A stretch of 64,000 nt of DNA from Rhodanobacter sp. A1T4 (GTDB taxonomy: Bacteria > Pseudomonadota > Gammaproteobacteria > Xanthomonadales > Rhodanobacteraceae). The notes below the pieces were generated by a model. That model did no database searches. It was not told the origin of the DNA and saw nothing but the letters and a program-made list of their open reading frames with translations. Positions 41,414-51,351 of this stretch are shown piece by piece. The translations under genes and the position numbers were made by a program. The DNA lies in NCBI RefSeq assembly GCF_014207185.1, contig NZ_JACHCP010000013.1, positions 1-64,000 on the forward strand. Direction: 5' to 3'. Positions within the stretch are counted from its first letter, which is position 1; each line of letters begins with the position of its first letter.

Positions 41414-42115
41414 GTGCGAATACTTGCCCTAACGCTGGATCTCGACGACACGCTGTGGCCGGTACTGCCGGCTTTGGAACGCGCCGATCACGCCGTTGAC
41501 GCGTGGCTGCAGCTGCACCATCCCGATGTTGCTCGCGCATGGCCGGTCACGGCGATGCGCGAGCTGCGCATGAAGGTCGCCATCGAGCGGCCCGACCTGG
41601 CCCACGATTTCAGCACGCAGCGGCAGCTCACCCTGCAACACGCCTTTGCCAGCTGCGGTATCGCCACCGCACCGGTGGATGCACTGTGGGAAATCTACTT
41701 CGCTGCACGCAACAGCGTGGAGCTATACCCGGACAGCCTGCCGGCACTCATGCGCCTCACCGCGCGCTGGCCGCTGGCGAGCCTGACCAACGGCAATGCC
41801 GACCTCGAACGCGTTGGTATCCACAGGCACTTCCAACATCACATCAGCGCTCGTAACACCGGTACCGCCAAGCCCGACCCGCGCATTTTTCTGGCTGCTG
41901 CGGAATGCCTCGGTGTCGCGCCGGAAAACATTCTGCATATCGGCGACGATACGGAACTGGACGTCGTCGGTGCACGTGATGCCGGCATGCGCACCGCGTG
42001 GATCAATCGACACGGCGCAACCTGGCCAGCCGATCTGGGCAATGCACCCGATCTGGATGTGCCGGACATGACTGCCCTGGTCGAATGGCTTGAACGGCAA
42101 CCACCGACAACATAG
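41414..42115 (+). CDS. HAD-family phosphatase (YigB-like)
   Basis: 233 residues from a GTG at 41414. D-L-D-D-T-L at 9-14 holds the nucleophile Asp9 and Asp11. S-L-T-N-G-N is motif II, K-P-D-P-R-I-F the motif III lysine, and I-G-D-D-T-E-L-D-V motif IV. The helical cap fits HAD subfamily IA. YigB-type enzymes dephosphorylate FMN precursors and sugar phosphates. Starts 18 bp after the LysM gene. Confidence 0.85.
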   Translation: MRILALTLDLDDTLWPVLPALERADHAVDAWLQLHHPDVARAWPVTAMRELRMKVAIERPDLAHDFSTQRQLTLQHAFASCGIATAPVDALWEIYFAARNSVELYPDSLPALMRLTARWPLASLTNGNADLERVGIHRHFQHHISARNTGTAKPDPRIFLAAAECLGVAPENILHIGDDTELDVVGARDAGMRTAWINRHGATWPADLGNAPDLDVPDMTALVEWLERQPPTT

Positions 42116-42203
42116 TCAGCCGTTGGCAAAGCGGGCATCATGCGCGGTGGAATATTTTGGAATCGGCACCGCCCGTTCCAACAAGAGCTAAAAGGAAAGC
42201 CGC

Positions 42204-43583
42204 ATGTCTGCCCTGATCGAACGCACCGCTGGTGCACGCCAAAGCATTGCCATTGAAGCCGTCGACACGGCGCATCTTGCCGCTGCACGCAAGCGCCTGA
42301 CTGCCCCACAGCGCCGCGCGCTGGACGAAGGCGGATTCGTTGCCAATCCCGGCACCTTCGCCCTGATCAACGACACCACCGGCAAACTGGTGCGCGTGCT
42401 GGCTGGCGTGCATGCGGGCGATTCGCTGGGCGCCCTCAGCGGGCTTCCGGCAACGCTGCCCGAGGCAACCTATCACCTGGCCGACGAAAGCACGATCACC
42501 GATCCGATGCAGGTCGCCCTGGGCTGGGCTTTAGGCGCCTATCAGTTCAACCGCTACCGCAAAGCCAAACGCGCACCGGCCACGCTCGCCGTTGCAGCGA
42601 ATGATTTGAAAAAACTGCAGCCGCTGATCGATGCCACCGCGCAGGTGCGCGATCTGGTCAATACGCCGACTGAGGACATGGGTCCACAGCATCTCGCCGC
42701 AGCGATCAAACAACTCGGCAAAACCTACAAGGCAAAGGTGCGCGAGTGGGTCGGTGACGAACTGCTCAAGGCCAACTTTCCCACCCTGCATGCTGCCGGC
42801 CGAGCGAGCCATCGCGAGCCGCGGTTGATCGAATTGTCCTGGGGCAAGGCCTCACACCCCAAGCTGGTGGTCATCGGCAAGGGCGTGTGCTTCGACACCG
42901 GCGGCCTCAACATCAAGACCGGCGACGGCATGCGCTGGATGAAAAAGGATATGGGCGGCGCGGCCCATGCGATCGCCCTGGCCGGGCTGATCATGCAGGC
43001 AAAGTTGCCGGTGCGTTTGACCTTGCTGGTATCGGCGATAGAGAACGCGGTGTCTGGCAACTCCATCCGCCCGGGCGACATCATCACGACCCGCTCCGGC
43101 ATCACGGTGGAGATCGACAACACCGATGCGGAAGGCCGGCTGGTGCTGTGTGATGCGCTGACCTACGGCGGCGAACAGAAGCCGGACCTGATGCTGAATT
43201 TCGCCACGCTGACCGGCGCGGCGCGCGTCGCGCTGGGTCCGGATCTGCCGGCACTGTTTGCCAACAACCACGCACTGGCCAGCGCGATGCTGGCAGCCAG
43301 TCGTGCCGTGAACGATCCGGTCTGGCCGATGCCGCTGTGGCAACCGTATCGGAAGATGCTCGATTCGCACGTGGCCGATCTGGTCAACTCCGCACCTTCG
43401 CGGCACGCCGGCGCGATCACCGCGGCGCTGTATCTGGAACGCTTCGTGCCTAGCGAGATTCCCTGGATGCATCTGGATACCTACGCCTGGAACGACGCCG
43501 ACCGTCCCGGTCGACCGCGCGGTGGCGAGGCGATGGGCCTGCGCGCCACATTCGAGCTTTTGCAACAGCGTTACGGCCACTGA
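42204..43583 (+). CDS. Leucyl aminopeptidase family protein (M17)
   Basis: 459 residues; AAAGGAAAG precedes the ATG. An N-terminal macro-type domain (about 1-130) and an M17 catalytic domain. Metal and active-site residues are visible in G-K-G-V-C-F-D-T-G-G (Lys226, Asp231) and N-T-D-A-E-G-R-L at 306-313 (Asp308, Glu310). M17 enzymes are di-metal cytoplasmic aminopeptidases forming hexamers. Followed by a strong terminator, so it is the last gene of its unit. Confidence 0.92.
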   Translation: MSALIERTAGARQSIAIEAVDTAHLAAARKRLTAPQRRALDEGGFVANPGTFALINDTTGKLVRVLAGVHAGDSLGALSGLPATLPEATYHLADESTITDPMQVALGWALGAYQFNRYRKAKRAPATLAVAANDLKKLQPLIDATAQVRDLVNTPTEDMGPQHLAAAIKQLGKTYKAKVREWVGDELLKANFPTLHAAGRASHREPRLIELSWGKASHPKLVVIGKGVCFDTGGLNIKTGDGMRWMKKDMGGAAHAIALAGLIMQAKLPVRLTLLVSAIENAVSGNSIRPGDIITTRSGITVEIDNTDAEGRLVLCDALTYGGEQKPDLMLNFATLTGAARVALGPDLPALFANNHALASAMLAASRAVNDPVWPMPLWQPYRKMLDSHVADLVNSAPSRHAGAITAALYLERFVPSEIPWMHLDTYAWNDADRPGRPRGGEAMGLRATFELLQQRYGH

Positions 43584-43604
43584 AGCGTTTCCACTGCGAT
43601 GAAG

Positions 43605-43630
43605 AACGGCGCCTTGGCGCCGTTTTTTTT
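43605..43630 (+). terminator. Intrinsic terminator after the M17 peptidase gene
   Basis: AACGGCGCC-TT-GGCGCCGTT followed by a T-run to 43630. A textbook rho-independent terminator 22 bp after the stop codon. Confidence 0.9.
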
Positions 43631-44184
43631 GGCCCTATGATCCTGCGATATCGCGGACCTTCGCTGAAGGCGAGAAGCCCGCGTAATCACTAATCCAAAA
43701 ATTGACGCGCCGCCCCAAGCCAGAAATCCCGAGTGCGGTGATCGGATCGCGAGTCATCCCCCAGATACAACTGATCTTGCCTTGTTGGCAAGCCAGCGTG
43801 ATGGCCGCAGGACAGCGTTTTGGCCGGCAGCGGAGCAGCCACGCGTAATGCTTTTCTGTCCCGCGGCAAGGCCACTTGTCCAAGTTGGTTTTCGGGGTTG
43901 CATGTTGCGTTGCAAAATTAAATTCATTTGAAGTCTTTTCTTACGATCATGTTTCTGTAACAGTCGGTAAGGGGACAGGGTTTTGCGACGCGACGATTTT
44001 CGGTTCTTGCAACGTCGTGTTCGCTGCGGATATTGGGAAGTGGTCCCCGGTGACAGAGTAAATAACGACGGCAGCCAGATGAGCACGGGGGGTGCTCTAT
44101 TTGGCGTAACCGGGTGTGGTTCTGCACTCAACGCTGCGCATCGATCACGTACCGCGCATCGCTCTACTTCAACGGGGAAAGCAC
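43631..44184. other. About 550 bp upstream of the second TonB receptor, no gene
   Basis: No supported open frame. A 60-80 codon minus frame at about 43635-43883 has no family resemblance. The stretch should hold the TonB receptor promoter; no clear operator is seen. Confidence 0.4.
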
Positions 44185-47055
44185 ATGAAATACGACTTGA
44201 ATCACCTATCCATGGCGGTACGTCTGGCTTTGACCATAGGTGTTTTCTCGGTGGCTGGCGCGGTCCAGGCACAAGACTCGACCACCACCACCACCGATGC
44301 CGCCGCGAGCAGCCAGGCCAAGCCGGACCAGCCATCGAAAGACAAGGCAAAAACCCTGCAGGCAGTATCCGTCACCGGCTCGCTGATCCGCCGCGTGGAT
44401 AGCGAAACGGCCAGCCCGGTGGTAACCCTGGATCGCGCCAATATCGAGGCCTCGGGCAAATTGACTCTGGGCGATACGCTCCAGCAACTTCCCAGCGTCC
44501 AAGGTAACGCCACCAACACCCAGAACAACACCAACGGCGGTGGTGTCGCAAGCCCCAATCTGGAAGGCGGCGATGGCGCAGCGCGCATTTCACTGCGCGG
44601 ACTGGGCGAAGACCGCACCTTGATGCTGGTTGATGGCCAGCGCCTGGCCAATCAAGACCTCAACATGATTCCACAAAGCATGATCGAGCGGGTCGACGTC
44701 CTGGCCGAAGGTGCCTCCACGGTGTACGGCTCAGACGCCATCGGCGGCGTGGTCAACTTCATCCTGCGCAAGGATTTCAAGGGTGCCGAGCTCAGCATCA
44801 ACGATGGCATTTCCAGTCACGGCGATGGCCAGCGGCACGGATTCGACCTTACGCTCGGCGAAAGCGGCGAACGCGGCAGTATCGTCGTGGGCTTGGACTA
44901 CAACAAATACGACCCCGTGCTCGCCACCCGACGCGACTTCTCCGCGCATCAGCTCTACCTGTCGAGCGGCGTCATCACGCCATCCGGCTCCAGCAACATC
45001 CCGACCGGCAAGATTCAGGTACCTGCCCTCGTTAGCCAGCTCGGCTGCAGCTCAGGCTACGTCACGCGGGCACAGGGCAGCGGATCGAGCCAGGGCGATT
45101 ATCGCTGCTACCGCGGAGCCTCCGACACCTTCAACTACAACGCATACAACTATATCGAGACCGAGCAGGAGCGTACCAACGCCTTCGCGCTCGGCACCTA
45201 CAAATTCACGGACGATATCACCGGCTATGCGAACGTGTTCTACGACCACACCCATTCCAGCGGCCAGGACGCCCCCGAGGGGACTTCGGCGAACAGCGAC
45301 GGTTGGTACGTGCTCGCCAGCAACCCAAACAATCCGTTCGGCATCACCTTCGGCACGCCTCCGGGCGGCGGCACGAACAGCGGTTATGGATTCAACACCC
45401 GACTTACCGGACTTGGCACCCGCCTGCATACCTTCACCACCGACAACCTGCAGCTGAATACTGGCCTGCGCGGCAATTTCGGCCAGAGCAGCTGGACCTG
45501 GGATGCCTCGCTCAATTACGGCTATTCGAAGCGCCAGCAGAACGACTTCAACGAGCTCAACATTGACGATCTGCAGACCGCCATCAACAACGGGGCGAAT
45601 ATCTTCGATCAGTCCAGCCCGGCGGTCACTTCAGCATTGCGCTCTGCCGTGGATACGCCAGTCTATGTCAAGACCGATAGCCAGAAGCAGGTTCAATTCC
45701 AAGCCAGTGGCGAGCTGTGGGATCTGCCGGCAGGCCCGATCATGCTGTCCGTGGGCGCCCTGTATCGCCACGAGTCGATGAACTACACCGTAAGCGACGA
45801 CGCCATCCTCGATGTCGACTCGCTCAGCTGCCAGCTGGTGCAGGAAGCCTGCGGCGGCCCAGGCCGGGGAGCAGACAGTGTCAAGGAGTTGTATGCCGAA
45901 TCATTGATTCCGCTGCTCTCCCAACAGCCATGGGCCGAGTCGTTGAACCTCGACCTGGGCATCCGCACTTCGGACTACAGCACTACCGCCGTCGACACCA
46001 ACAAAAAGATCGCGCTCGAATGGAAGCCGATCGCCGATCTGCTGGTGCGGGGCACCATTTCCCAGGTATTCCGCGCCCCAAATCTTGACGAACTCTACGA
46101 TGGCTACAACATCACCAACCCGAATCTGAACGATCCGTGCACCAATCTCAGTTCCGCGCAGCTCGCGCAACACGCCAACGCGTGCCAATACGTGTCGGTC
46201 GGTTACACACCCCAGGGCCAGCAGATAGACGGCTTGACCTCCGGTAGCAAGGTCCTCGGCGGATCGTTGAAGCCCGAACAAGGCAAGTCCGTCGATATTG
46301 GCCTGGTCTACGACCCCAGCTGGTTGCCCGGCGTGTCTACCACGCTCGACTTCTGGCACGTCTATCTGACGGACACGCTGACCACGCTGACCGCGCAAAC
46401 TGCGGTGAGCTCCTGCTTCAACAATGAAAACAGCCCATATTGTTCCTACATTCACCGCTACGATGACAGCACGCAAGAAGCCGGCCAGATAGATTACGTC
46501 AGCACGCCTGCGGTCAATCTGGGCAACCTGAGCACGACTGGCATCGACTTCACATTGAACTACCAGATCCCGCATTTCGATCTGGGCAATTTTGACCCGG
46601 GGCGGTTCAAGGTCGGCCTCAATACCACCTACACCTCCACCTACAAGAACGATGCAACTCCCGGCCAAGCTAGCGCATCGACGATCGACTACGCCGGCAC
46701 CTATAGCGCGCAGTTTGGCAACATCGCTCGCTGGCGTGGCACCTTGTCGCTCAACTGGACGAAGGGCAACTGGAGCGCCCAGTGGCAGACCCGATACGTC
46801 AACAAGGTGACCAACCTCAATGCCGATGCCGACATCCCCAATGTAAATATACCGATGGCTTCGGTGCTTTATCACTCGATCCAGGTCGGCTATGAGGTGC
46901 CGGCGATCCACACTCGGTTCGACATCGGCGTGGATAACCTCAGCAACAAGATTCCGCCGCTGTCCTACCAGAACGCTACGAACTACAACGTGGATACCTC
47001 CACCTATGACACCCTTGGACGCTATTTCTGGGCCCGCGCCACGATCAAATTCTGA
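44185..47055 (+). CDS. TonB-dependent receptor, large plug type
   Basis: 956 residues from the ATG at 44185 (GGGGAAA upstream), which starts a signal peptide ending V-Q-A-Q-D. After a low-complexity linker, the plug (about 65-215) has T-G-S-L-I-R-R-V-D, L-M-L-V-D-G-Q-R and A-S-T-V-Y-G-S-D-A-I-G-G-V-V-N-F-I-L. The barrel ends in F-W-A-R-A-T-I-K-F with terminal Phe. The extracellular loops include cysteine pairs. No STN domain. The ligand is unknown. Followed by a TPR-sulfotransferase gene, a pairing often seen in Xanthomonadales. Confidence 0.9.
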   Translation: MKYDLNHLSMAVRLALTIGVFSVAGAVQAQDSTTTTTDAAASSQAKPDQPSKDKAKTLQAVSVTGSLIRRVDSETASPVVTLDRANIEASGKLTLGDTLQQLPSVQGNATNTQNNTNGGGVASPNLEGGDGAARISLRGLGEDRTLMLVDGQRLANQDLNMIPQSMIERVDVLAEGASTVYGSDAIGGVVNFILRKDFKGAELSINDGISSHGDGQRHGFDLTLGESGERGSIVVGLDYNKYDPVLATRRDFSAHQLYLSSGVITPSGSSNIPTGKIQVPALVSQLGCSSGYVTRAQGSGSSQGDYRCYRGASDTFNYNAYNYIETEQERTNAFALGTYKFTDDITGYANVFYDHTHSSGQDAPEGTSANSDGWYVLASNPNNPFGITFGTPPGGGTNSGYGFNTRLTGLGTRLHTFTTDNLQLNTGLRGNFGQSSWTWDASLNYGYSKRQQNDFNELNIDDLQTAINNGANIFDQSSPAVTSALRSAVDTPVYVKTDSQKQVQFQASGELWDLPAGPIMLSVGALYRHESMNYTVSDDAILDVDSLSCQLVQEACGGPGRGADSVKELYAESLIPLLSQQPWAESLNLDLGIRTSDYSTTAVDTNKKIALEWKPIADLLVRGTISQVFRAPNLDELYDGYNITNPNLNDPCTNLSSAQLAQHANACQYVSVGYTPQGQQIDGLTSGSKVLGGSLKPEQGKSVDIGLVYDPSWLPGVSTTLDFWHVYLTDTLTTLTAQTAVSSCFNNENSPYCSYIHRYDDSTQEAGQIDYVSTPAVNLGNLSTTGIDFTLNYQIPHFDLGNFDPGRFKVGLNTTYTSTYKNDATPGQASASTIDYAGTYSAQFGNIARWRGTLSLNWTKGNWSAQWQTRYVNKVTNLNADADIPNVNIPMASVLYHSIQVGYEVPAIHTRFDIGVDNLSNKIPPLSYQNATNYNVDTSTYDTLGRYFWARATIKF

Positions 47056-47131
47056 TTTGCAAGCGCAAAGGAAGTCCTCGTGAGACAACCGCTGGCCGTG
47101 GCGCCGCCAGCGGATACCGAATCGACCCCGC

Positions 47132-48994
47132 ATGACCCTCTCAAGCACCCATCTCGCCGATGCCATGGCGTCCGCCTATCGTGCCGGCGAGATGGAACGG
47201 GTCATCGCTCTGGCCGAGCCCATCGCGCAGTCCGGTAAAGCCGACGAAGCGGTCACGCTGCTGCTCGGCCTGGCGCAGCAGGCGACACATCGCTATGCCG
47301 AGGCCACCGCGTCTTTCCGCCAGCTCACGCAGATGCGACCCGACGTTTCCGCCTACTGGAACAATCTGGCGCTCGCCTGCCGGCAAACGGGCGATACGCC
47401 CGAATCGGAGCGGGCTCTCCTGATAGCCCGATCACTGGCCCCAGGCGACGCGGAGGTGCACTACAACCTGGGTCTGCTTTACGTGCAAGAGCGGCGCTGG
47501 CTGCTGGCCCGCCAGGCACTGATGGATGCGGTGCATCTGGCCCCCCACTTCATCGAAGCTCGGTTGCAGGCCGCGCATACCTGCTATGTCTGCGGCGACA
47601 ACACGGGGCAGGAAGCCATGCTGGCCGGCGCGGCCGACTGGCCACCGCAACCCGCCGAACAAGCGTTGACCTTGGCCGCCATGCTGGCCGTGCAGGGGGA
47701 TCTGCACGCCGCCTTTGATACGCTGGCGCGAGCCGAACTGCCAGGGGAACCCGACGCGGGCAGCATGCGATTGCGCATCACCGCACGGCGGATCGCACTT
47801 CACGAGCGAAGCAATCAGATCGAGCGCGCGAAAACCGAGTTGATCCAGCTGCCACTGAGTGCACTGGATCAACTACCTACGAAAGCACAACACGCCCGCG
47901 CGGAAGGCTGGGCGGCACACGCCGCCATGGCCATGCGTGAAACCGCCTATGCCAATGCCGCCGAACTCTATCAACGGATGCTTGCACTCGCGGTCGACAA
48001 CGAAAGCCAGGCTGCTGCGAACTTTGGCCTGGCATCTGCTTGCGACAAGCAGGGTAAGTATCGTGAGGCATGGCAGGCTGCTTCCGCTGCGCATGCAGCA
48101 CAGCTGCATATGGCGCACGACGTGCTGCCGGAACTGCTGGCAGCCGATAGCCAACCCTTGCAGATGACGAGCCGCGTTGTCAGCCGCATCGGGCACAACG
48201 CCTGGACGACGCTGAGCTCGCCATCGCGCGAGCAGAGTCCGGTCTTCGTTGTCGGTTTTCCGCGCTCGGGCACGACCCTGCTGGAACAGATGCTCGATGC
48301 CCACCCGGATTTCCGGTCAATGGACGAACGTGCCTTTATCCATGAACTGACCGAGCGCATGGAGCAGGTCGGACAGCATTATCCCAACGATCTGGCAAAT
48401 CTAACCCAGACTGAAGCCGACCATTTGCGCGCCGTCTACTTCAAGATGGTTGGCAATGTACTGCCCGACCTTGGCGGACACCGCTTGGTCGACAAGAATC
48501 CGCTCAACATGCTGTGCCTGCCGATGATCATGCGCTTGTTTCCAAACGCATGCATCATTCTGTGCGTGCGCCATCCATGCGATGTTTTATTGAGCTGTTA
48601 CATGCAGCCGTTCCGCTCGCCAGCGTTCATGGTGCTTTGCTCATCGCTGCAGCGTCTGGCGCGCAGTTACGTACAGGCGTTCGAACACTGGCACAAGCAA
48701 GTCGACGTCTTTGCGCCGCGCGTGCTGGAGTGGCGCTATGAATCCGTGGTCAGTCATTTTGACGATCATGTCGCGCAGCTGGGGCAGTTTCTCGACGTCG
48801 CCGATGCTGCGCCGATGGCACGCTTCGCCGAACATGCGCAGGACAAGCATTACATCAGCACACCGAGTTATGCCCAGGTCACCCAGGGTATCCATCGCAA
48901 GGCGGTGAACCGCTGGCATGCTTATCGGGAACCATTCCAAGCCGTGCTGCCGATATTGCGGCCGTTGATGGACCGTTTCGGCTACGGCGAATAG
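47132..48994 (+). CDS. TPR-containing sulfotransferase
   Basis: 620 residues. The N-terminal half (about 5-340) is TPR-like helical repeats (Y-W-N-N-L-A-L-A-C-R-Q-T-G-D; Y-N-L-G-L-L-Y-V-Q). The C-terminal domain has the PAPS 5'-phosphosulfate loop G-F-P-R-S-G-T-T at 375-382 and a distal V-R-H-P-C-D for 3'-phosphate binding. It transfers sulfate from PAPS, probably to a tyrosine or small molecule. The ATG at 47132 lacks a clear ribosome-binding site; a GTG at 47081 has one but is in another frame. Co-transcribed with the TonB receptor gene 76 bp upstream. Confidence 0.82.
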   Translation: MTLSSTHLADAMASAYRAGEMERVIALAEPIAQSGKADEAVTLLLGLAQQATHRYAEATASFRQLTQMRPDVSAYWNNLALACRQTGDTPESERALLIARSLAPGDAEVHYNLGLLYVQERRWLLARQALMDAVHLAPHFIEARLQAAHTCYVCGDNTGQEAMLAGAADWPPQPAEQALTLAAMLAVQGDLHAAFDTLARAELPGEPDAGSMRLRITARRIALHERSNQIERAKTELIQLPLSALDQLPTKAQHARAEGWAAHAAMAMRETAYANAAELYQRMLALAVDNESQAAANFGLASACDKQGKYREAWQAASAAHAAQLHMAHDVLPELLAADSQPLQMTSRVVSRIGHNAWTTLSSPSREQSPVFVVGFPRSGTTLLEQMLDAHPDFRSMDERAFIHELTERMEQVGQHYPNDLANLTQTEADHLRAVYFKMVGNVLPDLGGHRLVDKNPLNMLCLPMIMRLFPNACIILCVRHPCDVLLSCYMQPFRSPAFMVLCSSLQRLARSYVQAFEHWHKQVDVFAPRVLEWRYESVVSHFDDHVAQLGQFLDVADAAPMARFAEHAQDKHYISTPSYAQVTQGIHRKAVNRWHAYREPFQAVLPILRPLMDRFGYGE

Positions 48995-49013
48995 ACGCCG
49001 CTTTGGACGTCCA

Positions 49014-49041
49014 AAAAACAGCGCCGAAGCGCTGTTTTTTT
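49014..49041. terminator. Bidirectional terminator between convergent genes
   Basis: AAAAACAGCGC and GCGCTGTTTTT flank CGAA, with a T-run on the + strand and the A-run giving one on the - strand. It serves both the TPR-sulfotransferase gene (+) and the prc gene (-). Confidence 0.88.
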
Positions 49042-49072
49042 ATCTCATATTGCAGGCATGAATGACGCCGCC

Positions 49073-51343
49073 TTACTGACCTGCGGGAGGTGAGGCCGAG
49101 GTGGGCGCTGCCGGCGCGGCAACAGTCGCTGCACCGGACACCAGCACGGAATCCGTACCCTTGCCAGCGTACGGCAGTACCTGGGCAGCCAGTTTGGAAT
49201 CGCCTTTGATCAGACCGACCGCGTCGGAAATGATGTGCGCGGTCTCGTTGAGCTGCACGTCCTTGGCCTTCTTGGCGTCTTTCTCTTCTTTCAGTTCGCT
49301 GCTGAGGCTGCGCTCGTTGGCATCGAGGCCGTCATCCAGCGCACTGTCGTCGTCACTCAGCAATGCATCGGAACCGTCGATCGCCTTGTGCCGCGTGCGG
49401 AAGCCGGCCTGAATCGCATCCTGCTGCTTGCGTTCGGCTTCACGCGTGGCAAGGTTCATCGACACCGAAGTCTTTGCGCGCATCATCTTGTACTGCGCCA
49501 GTTCGTCCAGCATCAGCTGCCATGCCGGCGACTTTGCCGTGCGTGCGTCGTGCATCTGCTGCAGCTGTGGCAGATAGGCGTGCAGGTCAGCCACCGGCTG
49601 GTAACCGGCCGGCGAGATCTGCGTCCACTTCAGCGCGTTGTCGTAGGTCGACTCGCCGTAATCCTTGTCATCCCCGTTGTTCGGGAACGCGAGGTCCGGC
49701 GTTACGCCCTTGAGCTGGGTGGAGCCGCCGTTGATCCGGAAGAACTCGGCGATGGTCATCTTCAGCTCGCCGTACTGCGGCTTGCCGTCAGGGTTCTGGC
49801 TGAAATGGTCAAGGTCGACCAAGTTCTGCACGGTACCCTTGCCGAAGGTCGGATTGCCGATGATCAGACCACGGTGATAATCCTGGATTGCCGCCGCAAA
49901 GATTTCCGAGGCCGATGCCGAACCACGGTTGACCAGCACGGCCAGCGGGCCCTTCCAGACCATGCCGGGGTCCTCATCGCCCTGTACCTCGACCTGACCC
50001 TTGGCATCGCGCACCTGCACGACCGGGCCCTTGTCGATAAACAGGCCAGTGAGCGAATCGGCTTCGGCCAGCGAGCCGCCACCATCGTTGCGCAAATCGA
50101 CGACCACGCCTTCCACACCCTCGGCCTTCAGCTCGTTGAGCAACTTGGTCACGTCGCGGGTGGCGCTCTTGAAATCCTTGTCACCCTCGCTGCGAGCACC
50201 GAAATCGGAGTAGAAGCTCGGCAGATCGATCACGCCGATCTTGCGCGTCACGCCAGCATCGGTAATCTCGATGACCTTTTTCTTGGCCGCCGACTCCTCG
50301 ATGCTGACCTTTTTACGCACCAGCGTGACGGTTTCAGGCTTGCCATCAAGGCCGGCATCCGCCGGCAGAATCTCGATCCGCACGGTGGTGTCTTTCTTGC
50401 CGCGGATGCGGTTGACCACGTCGTCCAGACGCCAGCCGATCACATCGGTGACCGGGCCAGTCGCGCCTTCGCCGATGCCGACGATGCGATCGCCCACATG
50501 GATCTTCTCGGACTTGGCCGCCGGACCGGCAGGCACCAGTTCGTGGATTTCGGTGTAGTCATCACGCGCCTGCAGCACCGCGCCGATGCCTTCCAGCGAC
50601 AGTCGCATCGCAATATCGAAATTCTCGGCGTCGCGCGGGCTGAGGTAATCGGTATGTGGATCGGTCGAGTGGGCGTACGCCGTCATGAAAGTCTGGAATG
50701 CATCCTCACCATCGAGCTGCTTGACGCGATCGATGTAGCCGGCGTAACGCTTGTCCAGCGTCTTGCGGATATCGTCATCGTTCTTGCCGGCCAGCTTCAG
50801 GCGCAGCCAGTCGTTCATTGTGCGCATGCGCCAGATGCTGTCCAGCTCGGTCTGGTCCTTCGGCCAGGCCGCATCCTTGCGATCGAAGGTGTAGTTGTCG
50901 TTGGTCGTGAAATCGAAGCCCTGCTTGAGCAAGCCGCGCGCGTAGGTCATCTGCTTGACGGCGCTTTGCAGGTAGTCGTTGAACACTTCGAACGGCGCCG
51001 ACAGATCCTGGTTCCAGATCGCATCGTCGAATTTGGTTTTCATCGGCGCAAACTTGTCCATGTCCGCCTGCGTGAAGAAGACCTTTTCGCTATCGAGCAA
51101 CTTGAAGTACGCGTCGTAGATGCGCGCCGACATGGCGTCATCGAGTGGCTTGGCGTCGTAGTGGAAACGCGTCAGGAAGCGCGCGGAGAGCTGCGCGGCC
51201 TGGGTTTCATTGGTGGTGGCCTTGAGCGGCCATACAGACGCTTTGCGGTTCTGCGTGCCGGCACCGAGGTCGGCCGCGGATTGGGCCGCGACGCAGGTGA
51301 CGGTGAGTGCAAGCAGCAGGACCAGCAGGGGACGAAATTTCAT
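49073..51343 (-). CDS. prc: Tail-specific protease Prc
   Basis: 756 residues with signal peptide. An N-terminal helical domain (Tsp_N, about 45-225), a PDZ domain (about 235-325; S-L-E-G-I-G-A-V-L, G-D-R-I-V-G-I-G) and an S41 protease core with N-R-G-S-A-S-A-S-E-I-F (nucleophile Ser) and F-G-K-G-T-V-Q (general-base Lys). A long C-terminal DUF3340-type region follows. Prc trims penicillin-binding and lytic proteins in the periplasm by their C-termini, which fits its position 8 bp after lipA at the end of the cell-wall gene run. Confidence 0.93.
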   Translation of the reverse strand: MKFRPLLVLLLALTVTCVAAQSAADLGAGTQNRKASVWPLKATTNETQAAQLSARFLTRFHYDAKPLDDAMSARIYDAYFKLLDSEKVFFTQADMDKFAPMKTKFDDAIWNQDLSAPFEVFNDYLQSAVKQMTYARGLLKQGFDFTTNDNYTFDRKDAAWPKDQTELDSIWRMRTMNDWLRLKLAGKNDDDIRKTLDKRYAGYIDRVKQLDGEDAFQTFMTAYAHSTDPHTDYLSPRDAENFDIAMRLSLEGIGAVLQARDDYTEIHELVPAGPAAKSEKIHVGDRIVGIGEGATGPVTDVIGWRLDDVVNRIRGKKDTTVRIEILPADAGLDGKPETVTLVRKKVSIEESAAKKKVIEITDAGVTRKIGVIDLPSFYSDFGARSEGDKDFKSATRDVTKLLNELKAEGVEGVVVDLRNDGGGSLAEADSLTGLFIDKGPVVQVRDAKGQVEVQGDEDPGMVWKGPLAVLVNRGSASASEIFAAAIQDYHRGLIIGNPTFGKGTVQNLVDLDHFSQNPDGKPQYGELKMTIAEFFRINGGSTQLKGVTPDLAFPNNGDDKDYGESTYDNALKWTQISPAGYQPVADLHAYLPQLQQMHDARTAKSPAWQLMLDELAQYKMMRAKTSVSMNLATREAERKQQDAIQAGFRTRHKAIDGSDALLSDDDSALDDGLDANERSLSSELKEEKDAKKAKDVQLNETAHIISDAVGLIKGDSKLAAQVLPYAGKGTDSVLVSGAATVAAPAAPTSASPPAGQ

Positions 51344-51351
51344 GAATTCTC

